The position numbers were made by a program, and so were the translations under genes. Shown one piece after another: positions 44,130 to 52,011 of a DNA stretch of 64,000 nt. Source of the stretch: JAMBLL01 sp964460075 (GTDB lineage Bacteria > Actinomycetota > Acidimicrobiia > Spongiisociales > UBA5794); assembly GCA_964460075.1 (NCBI GenBank), contig CAYWPC010000012.1, positions 1 through 64,000 of the forward strand. The letters are read 5' to 3'. Numbering within the stretch: position 1 is the first letter of the stretch; every line of letters begins with the position of its first letter. The notes beneath the pieces were generated by a model. The model did no database searches. It was given only the letters and a program-made list of their open reading frames with translations, and was not told the DNA's origin.

Positions 44130-45100
44130 CAGGAAGGCGCCCTGGTTCCCGGAACTGGAACCGTGGATGCGATCTGCGTGATGACGTCGACGGCGCTGAT
44201 GCCTCGCATCTGAGCCTCGGGTCTGACGATGAGCCTGTGATTGAGGACCGGGTTCAGCACAGCCTTGACATCGTCAGGACTCACGTAGTCCCGACCGTCG
44301 GCTGCCGCCATTGCCCGTGCGGCACGCTGGAGGAAGAGCGTGGCCCTCGGCGAGGCCCCCAGCAGAATGTCCGGGTGATCTCTCGTGGCCTCGGCAAGGT
44401 CAATGAGATATCCCCTGAGCACGTCCGCCACGTGAACCTTCGTGGCGATCGACGACATGCGAACTACGTCTTCGGCGTGGATGACTGCCTTGAGGTCGTC
44501 GAACATCGAGCCCGAACCGTGCGTCTCGAGGATCTCAAGTTCCTTGGCTCGGTCCGGATACCCCATGGTCACTCGCATCAGGAAGCGATCGAGTTGGGCT
44601 TCTGGCAGCGGATAGGTCCCTTCGTGCTCGATGGGATTCTGTGTTGCGATGACGATGAATGGGGATTCCAACTTGCGTGTCTGGGCGTCAACGGTGATCT
44701 GTTGCTCCTCCATCGCTTCCAGAAGCGATGCCTGAGTCTTCGGGCTTGCGCGGTTGATCTCATCGCCGAGCACGACATTCGCGAACACGGGCCCAGGTCG
44801 GAACGTGAAGGTGCTGTGCTCGCGATCCCACACCGAAACTCCCGTCACATCAGATGGAAGAAGGTCCGGTGTGAACTGGATCCGCTGGAAAGTGCAATCG
44901 ATTGACCGTGCTAGCGACTTAGCGAGAAGGGTCTTCCCGACGCCTGGGACATCCTCAATGAGAATGTGGCCCTCCGCGATCAAACCCACAACGACCAGTT
45001 CCACTGTCGATTTCTTGCCCTGGATAACGCGTTCGATGTTGTCCGTTACGGTTCGGAACTGGTCACCGAACCATGCCAGATCGTCCTGCGACAGGGACAC
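44129..45100 (-). CDS. MoxR-family AAA+ ATPase
   Basis: 323 residues. Walker A is in VPGVGKTLLAKSLARSIDC, Walker B in ANVVLGDEINRASPKTQASL, sensor I in FIVIATQNPIEHEGTYPLPE, and the C-terminal lid has LGASPRATLFLQRAARAMAA. A chaperone-like ATPase that works with DUF58/VWA proteins. GTG start at 45100 with AGGAGG 5 nt upstream. Confidence 0.93.
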   Translation of the reverse strand: MSLSQDDLAWFGDQFRTVTDNIERVIQGKKSTVELVVVGLIAEGHILIEDVPGVGKTLLAKSLARSIDCTFQRIQFTPDLLPSDVTGVSVWDREHSTFTFRPGPVFANVVLGDEINRASPKTQASLLEAMEEQQITVDAQTRKLESPFIVIATQNPIEHEGTYPLPEAQLDRFLMRVTMGYPDRAKELEILETHGSGSMFDDLKAVIHAEDVVRMSSIATKVHVADVLRGYLIDLAEATRDHPDILLGASPRATLFLQRAARAMAAADGRDYVSPDDVKAVLNPVLNHRLIVRPEAQMRGISAVDVITQIASTVPVPGTRAPS

Positions 45101-45199
45101 GTTGCCTCCTCATGGGTTCTTCTGGGGTTCCATGACGATACTCGCTCGTACCGGTATAGATACGCGGGAGTCGCACGTGCCGCTAGCGTGGCACCTGTG

Positions 45200-45436
45200 G
45201 TGACCTTCGATGCCGTTCTCGCCGTTGTCGTGAGACCGCTGCTCTGGCCGACAGCGGTAGGCGCCATTGTTGCCCTTGCACCTCGTAGGTGGTGGACCCG
45301 TAGGCCATTCATCCCGATACCGGACCCCGATGTTGTCGCCTGGCGGGTGACTACTGCGTACGGACACGCCGAAATGGCCCTTGTGACTGCAGACCTCATC
45401 TCGTATCTTCGATGGAGGCGAAGAAATCGCCGGTAG
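45200..45436 (+). CDS. Small conserved protein
   Basis: 78 residues. A short hydrophobic start (FDAVLAVVVRPLLWPTAVGA), IVALAPRRWWTRRPFIPIPD and PDVVAWRVTTAYGH, then a helix ending in a basic tail (LISYLRWRRRNRR). I recall similar short proteins in other actinomycetes, with no known function. Start uncertain: GTG at 45197 or 45200. Divergent from moxR. Confidence 0.55.
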   Translation: MTFDAVLAVVVRPLLWPTAVGAIVALAPRRWWTRRPFIPIPDPDVVAWRVTTAYGHAEMALVTADLISYLRWRRRNRR

Positions 45437-45453
45437 GCGTTGGAGGGCAATAC

Positions 45454-46344
45454 GTGAGTCCAGACTCTCTCAAGCAGGATCTCCTCAACATAGAGGGTGT
45501 AGAAGGTGCCGAGATCGATGGCCCCGGTGTCACACCTGCCGGCCTGCGCATACGCATAGCGCAGGGCGCAGACCAGAGCGGCGTCGGGAGTGCTATCCGG
45601 CGGGTTCTGACAAAACACGGCTTCGGAACCGATACTCGCCTGCCTGGAGAAGACACCGATCCGAGACCGTTCAGTGTTCCTGGTGAAGCGGTAGAAGAAC
45701 TCGTGGCGTCTGAGGCGACTCGCGAAGTTACCGAAGCAGCCGTCGAGGATGAACTCGACGCCACTTCCACGGTCATGGTCATGGCCGATGTGCCGGACTC
45801 TGATGAAGGGTCGGTTGATGATGTCATCGACCTCACCGGTGCGCTTGCAGATGAAAAGGTCGACGTGGTCGATCCTCTCGCGGAGACCGCCGTGCAAGGC
45901 GATGTCCCAGCGGTTGAGGCCTCGCCGTTGCCCGGGTCGTGGAGATCGGCTTCGTTGAGGCGAGAAGATACCGCACCCCCACTCAAGGCTATCGAAGAGG
46001 CAGCCGGTTCGGTGATCGCCCGAATCGACCGAGTAGCCATTCAGGAGGCACGAGATGGGATTGTCGTCACGGTCTCGTCCACCGACGGTCATTCGGAGTC
46101 TCAGCCAGCTTCGGCTACGGAAGGTGGCGTCGAGTCTGCGATCGTCAAGGCAGCGGCCAGACTCGCAAAGCCGGGCGTACCGGATCCGACGATCGTAGAG
46201 ATCGAAGATCGTCGAGTCGAGGGTGTCGACATCGTCATGATCGTTCTGAGCATTGACGGAGCCGTCGCAGCCGGTGCGGCGATCGTGGGCGCTGGGCGTT
46301 CATTCGCTCTCGGGCGAGCTACCTGGGCTGCGTTGTCGCTGTAG
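45454..46344 (+). CDS. Conserved two-domain protein of unknown function
   Basis: 296 residues. The first 55 look like a small alpha/beta domain (SPDSLKQDLLNIEGVEGAEI, GSAIRRVLTKHGFGTD), then an acidic, low-complexity linker of about 100 residues, and a C-terminal domain of about 100 residues with EEAAGSVIARIDRVAIQEAR, VVTVSSTDGH and ESAIVKAAARLAKPGVPD. Function unknown. The GTG at 45454 is chosen because TGGAGGG ends 6 nt upstream; an earlier ATG at 45412 would overlap the gene before it. Confidence 0.6.
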   Translation: MSPDSLKQDLLNIEGVEGAEIDGPGVTPAGLRIRIAQGADQSGVGSAIRRVLTKHGFGTDTRLPGEDTDPRPFSVPGEAVEELVASEATREVTEAAVEDELDATSTVMVMADVPDSDEGSVDDVIDLTGALADEKVDVVDPLAETAVQGDVPAVEASPLPGSWRSASLRREDTAPPLKAIEEAAGSVIARIDRVAIQEARDGIVVTVSSTDGHSESQPASATEGGVESAIVKAAARLAKPGVPDPTIVEIEDRRVEGVDIVMIVLSIDGAVAAGAAIVGAGRSFALGRATWAALSL

Positions 46345-46380
46345 CCATTCGTCGCGTTCGAGACGGTCTGTGTAACAGGA

Positions 46381-46905
46381 TCAACCCGTTGGGGCAATGA
46401 GCTCGATGACCACATTGGCCGGGTCGAGAAGCTCCACAGGGGCATCATCGAGGACGACCGATTCGGTTGCAGCGTCGGTATCACCCGATAGGCCGTACGC
46501 GTCGTTGTACTCATGCACCTTCGCCACCACATCCCGAACGACCATGCGGGCGTGGTCGTCGCCACACTCGCTCAGGATCGCAAGATCGTCAACATCGGTC
46601 GCAATGACCGAGACTCCGGCAGCTCTCAGGTCGACGAGCATGATCTCCTGGGTGATGATGTCAGGCGAGAGCGCTTCCAAGCTGCCAACGACGACCGCGT
46701 CTGCTCCACCTGAGCGGACGATCCTGAGAAGAGCGCGGAGACCTGGGCGTTCCGATGGTGCGATCGACGCTTGGTGATCCTGACACATGGCGATCAATTC
46801 GTGCCCGGTCTCACGCACCCAGCGGCGGATTCTCTCGCTCTGAGCGAATGCACTGTCTGGGTCGGTGCGTCCGGGCGTCTGCCTTACGTAGCCCGCAATA
46901 ATCAT
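46381..46905 (-). CDS. Degenerate serine-resolvase-like domain protein
   Basis: 174 residues related to the N-terminal catalytic domain of serine recombinases: AGYVRQTPGRTDPDSAFAQS, PSERPGLRALLRIVRSGGAD, AVVVGSLEALSPDIITQEIM. The nucleophile serine position reads Thr (GYVRQT where GYVRVS is usual), and the DRLSR arginines read EALSP. There is no DNA-binding domain. It therefore should not recombine DNA; the fold may have been reused. No inverted repeats or other mobile-element genes are nearby. Confidence 0.7.
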   Translation of the reverse strand: MIIAGYVRQTPGRTDPDSAFAQSERIRRWVRETGHELIAMCQDHQASIAPSERPGLRALLRIVRSGGADAVVVGSLEALSPDIITQEIMLVDLRAAGVSVIATDVDDLAILSECGDDHARMVVRDVVAKVHEYNDAYGLSGDTDAATESVVLDDAPVELLDPANVVIELIAPTG

Positions 46906-47012
46906 GATGCCTTCCTGATGCCCGAAGTATCGCAGCCATGATGTGAGTGGTCAATCATCGTTGCTGCGGGGTCGCCTGGCGGCACAAGCCTAGCTGGTAC
47001 CCTGACCGGACT

Positions 47013-47507
47013 TTGGTACAGACGCTGATATTGAATGCAAGCAACGAGCCGCTCTCTGTGGTATCAGCGCGTCGCGCGATCGTGCTCGTGTATCGCCAGC
47101 GGGCCGACCTCATTGCGAGTACCGACCGACGATGGCGTGCCGAGTCTGTCACGTTCGAGGTTCCCTCTGTGGTCCGGCTCCGCCGATATGTGCCTCTGCC
47201 GTACAACCGGACGATCGCACTCACTCGACGTGCCGTGTTCCTGCGTGACGGCCATCGATGCCAGTACTGCGGGAGAAGAGCAGAGAACATCGACCATGTC
47301 ATCCCGAAGGTTCAAGGTGGTGCCCACACGTGGGAGAACGTCGTGGCTTCCTGTCAGCGGTGCAACACTCGCAAGGGTGGAAGGACGCCGTTGCAGGCCG
47401 GCCTCGACTTGACCAGCTCCCCGTCGAGACCTGGTCGCTTCGACTGGGTCCATCTGGCTGTAGGGGGAGAGACCGATCGGACGTGGGGACCGTTTCTCTC
47501 GGCGTGA
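47013..47507 (+). CDS. HNH endonuclease-domain protein
   Basis: 164 residues. VQTLILNASNEPLSVVSARR and AIVLVYRQRADLI form the common N-terminal region, then RRAVFLRDGHRCQYCGRRAE, IDHVIPKVQGGAHTWENVV and ASCQRCNTRKGGRTP carry the two CxxC zinc pairs and the HNH core. Widespread in actinomycetes as a stand-alone gene, role unclear. A TTG at 47013 starts at the conserved LNA strand; no clear ribosome site. Confidence 0.83.
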   Translation: MVQTLILNASNEPLSVVSARRAIVLVYRQRADLIASTDRRWRAESVTFEVPSVVRLRRYVPLPYNRTIALTRRAVFLRDGHRCQYCGRRAENIDHVIPKVQGGAHTWENVVASCQRCNTRKGGRTPLQAGLDLTSSPSRPGRFDWVHLAVGGETDRTWGPFLSA

Positions 47508-47570
47508 TGCCGGATCAGGTGAGCCCCTCTATGTCGTGCTAAACGGTGAGCCCTCAGCAGTGCCTAGACC

Positions 47571-48083
47571 TTACCTAATGACGAGTACCGGCATTGGAGA
47601 CCTTCGCACCAGCTTGGCTCCAGTCGAGCCGAGCAGGCCTTGAAACGCCCCGTGGCCGTGTGAGCCGATCACGATTACGTGGGCCCCGATCTCCTCCGCG
47701 AGGTTCATGATGTCCATCTCAACGTCGTCGCCTTCTCGCACGATCGAGTCGGCTCTCCCTCCGCGAGCACGGATGGCTTCGACGACGGGATGTGCTACCT
47801 CGTCGCGCTTGTTTCCTAGGTACTGCTCGATCACGCTGTCGTCACCTGGCCATCCAGCAGGGGCGGATGGCGAAACACTGGGAGAACCGACGTACTCGGC
47901 GTCGGAGTCCACGTGAACACCTGGTTGCTCGCCATACTGTTCTCGTAGTTCCTGGAGCAAACGCCTCGGGATTCGAACGATGGTCGCTACGGTTGTGGTG
48001 CCTTCGTCGCACGCGAGCGCCGTTGCGAATCTGGCCGTTTCGTCGATGTCCATCGTTCCATCTGTGGCCACCAGCACGTGCAT
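47571..48083 (-). CDS. Universal stress protein (UspA family)
   Basis: 170 residues. HVLVATDGTMDIDETARFAT at the start, a central acidic stretch, and the ATP-binding tail HVIVIGSHGHGAFQGLLGST followed by AKLVRRSPMPVLVI. GSHGHG plus GST is the nucleotide-binding signature. Stress-related signalling role inferred from the family. ATG at 48083 with GGGAGG about 9 nt upstream. Confidence 0.86.
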   Translation of the reverse strand: MHVLVATDGTMDIDETARFATALACDEGTTTVATIVRIPRRLLQELREQYGEQPGVHVDSDAEYVGSPSVSPSAPAGWPGDDSVIEQYLGNKRDEVAHPVVEAIRARGGRADSIVREGDDVEMDIMNLAEEIGAHVIVIGSHGHGAFQGLLGSTGAKLVRRSPMPVLVIR

Positions 48084-48206
48084 GTAGTCATTCCTCCCGG
48101 ATTTCTTCAGCCAGGCTAGTGACCATTTCCTCGAGAGACCACTACAGAGCACCGCCGCTGATTCGCGCCCATGGGTCGAATCGGGACACATCAATGGGAG
48201 ATTGAG

Positions 48207-48235
48207 TTGACAAGTGGCGCGAAGTGGGCGATAGT
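48207..48235 (+). promoter_or_regulatory. Promoter of the dcw operon
   Basis: A perfect TTGACA at 48207-48212, 17-nt spacer, and GATAGT (4 of 6) at 48230-48235. It overlaps the MraZ repeat array, so repressor binding would block polymerase. Confidence 0.6.
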
Positions 48236-48248
48236 GGGGCTTCGTGGG
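48214..48248 (+). promoter_or_regulatory. MraZ operator: four GTGGG-type boxes at 10-bp steps
   Basis: GTGGC at 48214, GTGGG at 48224, 48234 and 48244, each start exactly 10 bp from the next. TGGG repeats spaced by one helical turn are the known binding site of MraZ, which sits as a ring on one DNA face and represses its own operon. The array overlaps the -10 region of the promoter and ends 31 nt before mraZ. Confidence 0.85.
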
Positions 48249-48279
48249 AGATAGTTCAAGATGATGGAGAGCGTGGAGC

Positions 48280-48711
48280 ATGTTCCTTGGTGAGCACAGC
48301 CATTCCCTTGACGCGAAGGGTCGGGTCGTGATGCCATCGAAGTTCCGCGCCGCGCTCGCGGACGGCTGCATCATCACAAAGGGACAGGAACGCTGTCTGT
48401 ACGTTTTCGCACTCGAGCGGTGGGATGCAGAAGCGCAGCGAGTATTGAAACTTCCCCGCACGGATCGTCGTGCCCGCAACTATGCCAGGTCCTTCTTTGC
48501 ATCAGCGATCGATCAAACGCTGGACAAAGCGGGGAGGTGTCAGATTCCCGAGCCGCTGAGGGTATACGCGGCTCTTGAGAAGGACGTAACGGTGGTCGGT
48601 GTCGCGGACCGAGTCGAGATATGGGATACAACAACGTGGGAGTCGGTCGCGCAAGAAGCCGATGAGTACTACGCCGGAATAGAGGAGGCACTGTCGGAGG
48701 AAGGGATATGA
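48280..48711 (+). CDS. mraZ: Transcriptional regulator MraZ
   Basis: 143 residues with the two SpoVT/AbrB-like repeats: MFLGEHSHSLDAKGRVVMPS and RNYARSFFASAIDQTLDKAG. MraZ forms a ring that binds the GTGGG boxes upstream of its own gene. First gene of the division and cell-wall operon. The ATG at 48280 has GGAG just upstream. Confidence 0.95.
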   Translation: MFLGEHSHSLDAKGRVVMPSKFRAALADGCIITKGQERCLYVFALERWDAEAQRVLKLPRTDRRARNYARSFFASAIDQTLDKAGRCQIPEPLRVYAALEKDVTVVGVADRVEIWDTTTWESVAQEADEYYAGIEEALSEEGI

Positions 48712-48750
48712 CAGAAAACAGTGGTGACGAAACACAGTGGGCTGGCTCGC

Positions 48751-48831
48751 GGTCAGTCCCCCGGATGCCAATTGGGAGGCCCCTTACTCCGCCCGCTTCC
48801 ACTTTGGCGCCAGCGCTCCGGGGGACTGACC
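48751..48831 (+). ncRNA. Structured 5' element over the rsmH ribosome binding site
   Basis: A perfect 15-bp inverted repeat: ggtcagtcccccgga at 48751-48765 and its complement at 48817-48831, directly before the rsmH ATG (48832). The 3' arm contains the Shine-Dalgarno GGGGGA, so the folded RNA would hide it. The 51-nt interior can extend the stem (GCCAA 48767-48771 with TTGGC 48804-48808) and hold a small GGAG/CTCC hairpin. Position matches the actinobacterial mraW RNA motif described by comparative genomics; I cannot check the covariance model. Confidence 0.7.
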
Positions 48832-49767
48832 ATGGATCAGCCCACACCGAACGACAGCTCGTACCACGTTCCCGTGATGGTTTCGGAGGTCCTCACCTGG
48901 TTCACACCGGTGTCGGCTGGATGGATCGTCGACGGAACGTTTGGTGGGGGAGGGCACACACGTGCGCTTCTTGACCGGTATCGGGACGTCCGCATCGTCG
49001 GCATTGATCGAGACACTGAAGCACTGCGCCAGGCTCCCTCGGACAGTCGCCTCACGCTCGTCGAGGCGAACTACCGTGACCTCGCCTCGATCCTCGGAAC
49101 GCTCGGAATCCCTCGGAGGGTCGACGGCATCCTCCTCGACCTCGGTGTTTCCTCCCACCAACTGGATCGTGCCGAGCGCGGGTTCTCCTATCACCGCAGC
49201 GGCCCACTCGACATGCGCATGGGGGACGACGCAACCACGACCGCTGGCGAGATCGTCAATACGGCGACTGCCGATGAGCTTGCGAAGATTTTCTCGAAGT
49301 ACGGTGAGGAGCGCTTCGCCAGGCGAATCGCCGAGACGATCACGCGAGAGCGACCCTTCACGGACACGGAGTCGCTTGCATCATGTATCGCCAATGCGGT
49401 ACCAGCCCCTGCAAGAAGGGGAGGACACCCGGCTCGAAAGACATTTCAAGCTCTTCGCATCGCCGTCAATGACGAACTCGAAGGTATTTCCGACATCATG
49501 GCGGATGTCTTCGACTGTCTCGAAGTCGGCGGCCGTGTCGTGGTGATGGCCTACCACTCCCTCGAGGACAGGATCATCAAGCGAGCAATGAATGCTCGTG
49601 CTCGCGGGTGTACGTGCCCACCGGAACTTCCGGTGTGCGTGTGTGGCGCAGCTCCTGATATCCGAATCCTGACGCGAAAGGCTGTGAGGGCGTCCGACGA
49701 TGAGATCGCCCGCAACCCGCGAGCGCGTAGCGCCGTTTTGCGTGTGGCCGAAAGGGTTGAGCGGTGA
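48832..49767 (+). CDS. rsmH: 16S rRNA (cytosine-1402-N4) methyltransferase
   Basis: 311 residues, also called MraW. HVPVMVSEVLTWFTPVSAGW, the SAM loop IVDGTFGGGGHTRALLDRY, ILLDLGVSSHQLDRAERGFS and VMAYHSLEDRIIKRAM are the family signature, and the tail has a CTCPPELPVCVC cysteine cluster. It methylates C1402 of 16S rRNA. The ATG at 48832 starts right after the hairpin; a longer frame upstream is not used by the family. Confidence 0.95.
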   Translation: MDQPTPNDSSYHVPVMVSEVLTWFTPVSAGWIVDGTFGGGGHTRALLDRYRDVRIVGIDRDTEALRQAPSDSRLTLVEANYRDLASILGTLGIPRRVDGILLDLGVSSHQLDRAERGFSYHRSGPLDMRMGDDATTTAGEIVNTATADELAKIFSKYGEERFARRIAETITRERPFTDTESLASCIANAVPAPARRGGHPARKTFQALRIAVNDELEGISDIMADVFDCLEVGGRVVVMAYHSLEDRIIKRAMNARARGCTCPPELPVCVCGAAPDIRILTRKAVRASDDEIARNPRARSAVLRVAERVER

Positions 49768-50165
49768 CCGCACAGACGATTCCGTACGCGTCAAGACGAG
49801 CGAAACGTGCAACGAGGGCGGCAGAGACCGCCGGTGGTCCCCGGATGGTGCCTCTCGTTCTCTTCACGGTTCTCGTCATCGCCGTGTTCTTCGCGATGAT
49901 CTACCTTCGGATCGCGCTGGATCGGTCAGCCTTCGAACTTGACACCCTCAACGACCAGATCACGATCGAAGAGTCAAGGCAGCTCGACCTCCGCCTTGAA
50001 ATCGCTCAACTTCAGAACCCTGAACGGATTGCAACGCAAGCTGAACAGATCGGACTCGTATACCCAGACGAAAGGATCACGTTCGTCGTTGCAGGTCTCA
50101 ACCCTCGAGCTGATGCCGTCGACGATGAGGCGCCTCTGGCGGCCTTGAGCAGCGAGCGCCCATGA
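49764..50165 (+). CDS. ftsL: Cell division protein FtsL
   Basis: 133 residues: a basic cytoplasmic tail (ASRRAKRATRAAET), one membrane helix (MVPLVLFTVLVIAVFFAMIY), then a leucine-zipper-like coiled coil (ELDTLNDQITIEESRQLDLR) and a short acidic tail. Septum-formation-initiator type. It should form a complex with FtsQ and DivIC/FtsB and activate FtsI/FtsW. GTG start overlapping the rsmH stop (GTGA). Confidence 0.85.
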   Translation: MTAQTIPYASRRAKRATRAAETAGGPRMVPLVLFTVLVIAVFFAMIYLRIALDRSAFELDTLNDQITIEESRQLDLRLEIAQLQNPERIATQAEQIGLVYPDERITFVVAGLNPRADAVDDEAPLAALSSERP

Positions 50166-50205
50166 CGCGAACCTGTCTCGTTGAACGGTGAGGAGGGAGG
50201 GACCG

Positions 50206-50274
50206 ATGACGAACTGGCCGAGCCCTAGCGGCTGGATCTCCCCAACGGACCGCCGACTGGAAGTGGCTCGATGA
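50206..50274 (+). CDS. 22-residue small ORF coupled to ftsI
   Basis: 22 codons starting MTNWPSPSGWISPTDRR, with the strongest ribosome site in this region (AGGAGGGAGG about 5 nt upstream of the ATG). Its TGA overlaps the ftsI ATG as ATGA, so a ribosome finishing here can restart on ftsI, which has no Shine-Dalgarno of its own. It may be a leader that sets ftsI translation, or a very small division protein. Evidence is sequence only. Confidence 0.5.
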   Translation: MTNWPSPSGWISPTDRRLEVAR

Positions 50275-52010
50275 AGGCACGGGTGTGGAAGCGCGGCGAT
50301 CTCCGGCTTCTCGTGGTCGGTTTAGCGATCGTTGTTGCCTGGGCTGGCATCGGATATCGACTGTTCAACCTCCAGGGTGCACAGGCGGTGACACTCGCCA
50401 GTGTGGGATTCGATCAACGAATCAAGGTACAGTCGATAGCAGCCCCACGCGGGACGATCTACGATCGCGATGGCGTCGAGCTTGCAATGACGATCGATGG
50501 TTGGAACGTAATCGTCGATCCCCAGATGCTGGACGACCCTGTAGCCGCAGCCATCGTGCTTGCACCCTTTAGCGACACCGACGAGCAGACACTGCGGTTG
50601 CGGCTGAGCCAAGCACGGGATTCCGGGAGCAGATACGCCGAGATCATTATGCGTATTCCAACGCCGGACAAGAACGCGATTGTCGCAGCGGTGGAGGAAG
50701 CCGACCTCTCCGGGGTGTTCTATAGAAAGCAGCCGCTGCGCGTATATCCAGCCGGCTCGGTAGCAGCTCAAGTGATCGGTCTCACAGCCAACGACGATGG
50801 GTCCGGCATCGAGGGTCTTGAGAGGACGTTCGATTCCGAGCTCCAGGGCGATCCGGGGCAGCTCATCGTCGAACGGGATCCGTACGGTCGAGTCATCCCT
50901 CAAGGTGACGCGCGGGTGGAGCCGGCTGTGCCTGGATCCAATATTGTCACAACGATTGACCGAGAGATTCAATTTGCCGCAGAGCAGGCGTTGAGTAAAG
51001 CGATAGTGCGTACATCTGCGATCGGAGGGACGATCGTGGTTCTAGCCCCCGAGACCGGTGAGATTCTTGCGATGGCGAACTGGCCGGCTCTCGACCTCAA
51101 CGATCGGTCCCAGGTGACCCCCAATGCTCTGCGCAACAGGGCCGTCGCAGACGTGTACGAGCCTGGCTCGACTCTCAAAGTGATCACGATCGCCGCAGCG
51201 ATCAACGAGGGGATCGTCGACGCAGACACGCCCATTGACACGCCTCGGTCCGTTACGGTCGGATCGTTCGAGTACACCGATGAGGGGCGAATGCCGCCTT
51301 GGATGCCGGTCGCCGACGTCGTGAAGCGCTCCTCGAACGTTGGAGCCATCGAGATCGAACGACGGCTAGGAAAACAACTCCATTTCCAATACCTGACCGA
51401 TTTCGGTCTGGGGAGTGTGACCGGTCTCGACGTTGCAGGGGAACGCTACGGAACTCTTGAACCGCCTTCGAGATGGTCCGTGACTTCTGGATCTTCGATC
51501 GCCATCGGCTATGCCGTCGGGACCACGGCCCTTCAGATGGCAGCGGTGTATGCAACGGTTGCCAATGACGGGATCTGGACCGAACCGTATCTTGTGAGCG
51601 AGATCATCCCTGCGAGCGGAGAGCGGATCATCACCCAGCCGCGCACCCGAAGGGTCTTGTCGGCTGACACGGCTGCAACTATGCGTTGGATACTCGGAAG
51701 AGTCGTCGAAGAAGAGGGCACGGGGCGCCGTGGACGCATGACCGACTACACCGCAGGAGGCAAGACGGGCACGAGCCAGAAGTTCGATTCAACTGAGGGC
51801 GTCTACACCGATGCGACTATTGCGTCGTTCATCGGTATGGCGCCACTCGGAGATCCCAAGGTCGTGGTTGCTATTGTGCTCGATACGCCTACAGGCGAAG
51901 CCGATGATGGCGTGAGCCTCTCCCTCGGCGGAGCGTCCGCCGCACCTGTGTTCGCAGAGGTTGCCCAGACGGCGCTCCATCAACTCGGTGTGGCCCCAGA
52001 TCGGAATTGA
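50271..52010 (+). CDS. ftsI: Septal peptidoglycan transpeptidase FtsI (PBP3 class)
   Basis: 579 residues. One membrane helix (LLVVGLAIVVAWAGIGY), a dimerisation domain (APRGTIYDRDGVELAMTIDG), and the penicillin-binding transpeptidase domain with the catalytic S-T-L-K in YEPGSTLKVITIAAA, SSN in KRSSNVGAIEIERR, and KTG in TAGGKTGTSQKFD. It cross-links septal peptidoglycan with FtsW. ATG at 50271 overlaps the small ORF. Confidence 0.96.
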   Translation: MKARVWKRGDLRLLVVGLAIVVAWAGIGYRLFNLQGAQAVTLASVGFDQRIKVQSIAAPRGTIYDRDGVELAMTIDGWNVIVDPQMLDDPVAAAIVLAPFSDTDEQTLRLRLSQARDSGSRYAEIIMRIPTPDKNAIVAAVEEADLSGVFYRKQPLRVYPAGSVAAQVIGLTANDDGSGIEGLERTFDSELQGDPGQLIVERDPYGRVIPQGDARVEPAVPGSNIVTTIDREIQFAAEQALSKAIVRTSAIGGTIVVLAPETGEILAMANWPALDLNDRSQVTPNALRNRAVADVYEPGSTLKVITIAAAINEGIVDADTPIDTPRSVTVGSFEYTDEGRMPPWMPVADVVKRSSNVGAIEIERRLGKQLHFQYLTDFGLGSVTGLDVAGERYGTLEPPSRWSVTSGSSIAIGYAVGTTALQMAAVYATVANDGIWTEPYLVSEIIPASGERIITQPRTRRVLSADTAATMRWILGRVVEEEGTGRRGRMTDYTAGGKTGTSQKFDSTEGVYTDATIASFIGMAPLGDPKVVVAIVLDTPTGEADDGVSLSLGGASAAPVFAEVAQTALHQLGVAPDRN

Positions 52011-52011
52011 C

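Noticed and set aside
46381..46905. Mobile element carrying a site-specific recombinase
   Set aside because: Catalytic residues and DNA-binding domain are missing, and no repeats, transposase or cargo genes lie around it.
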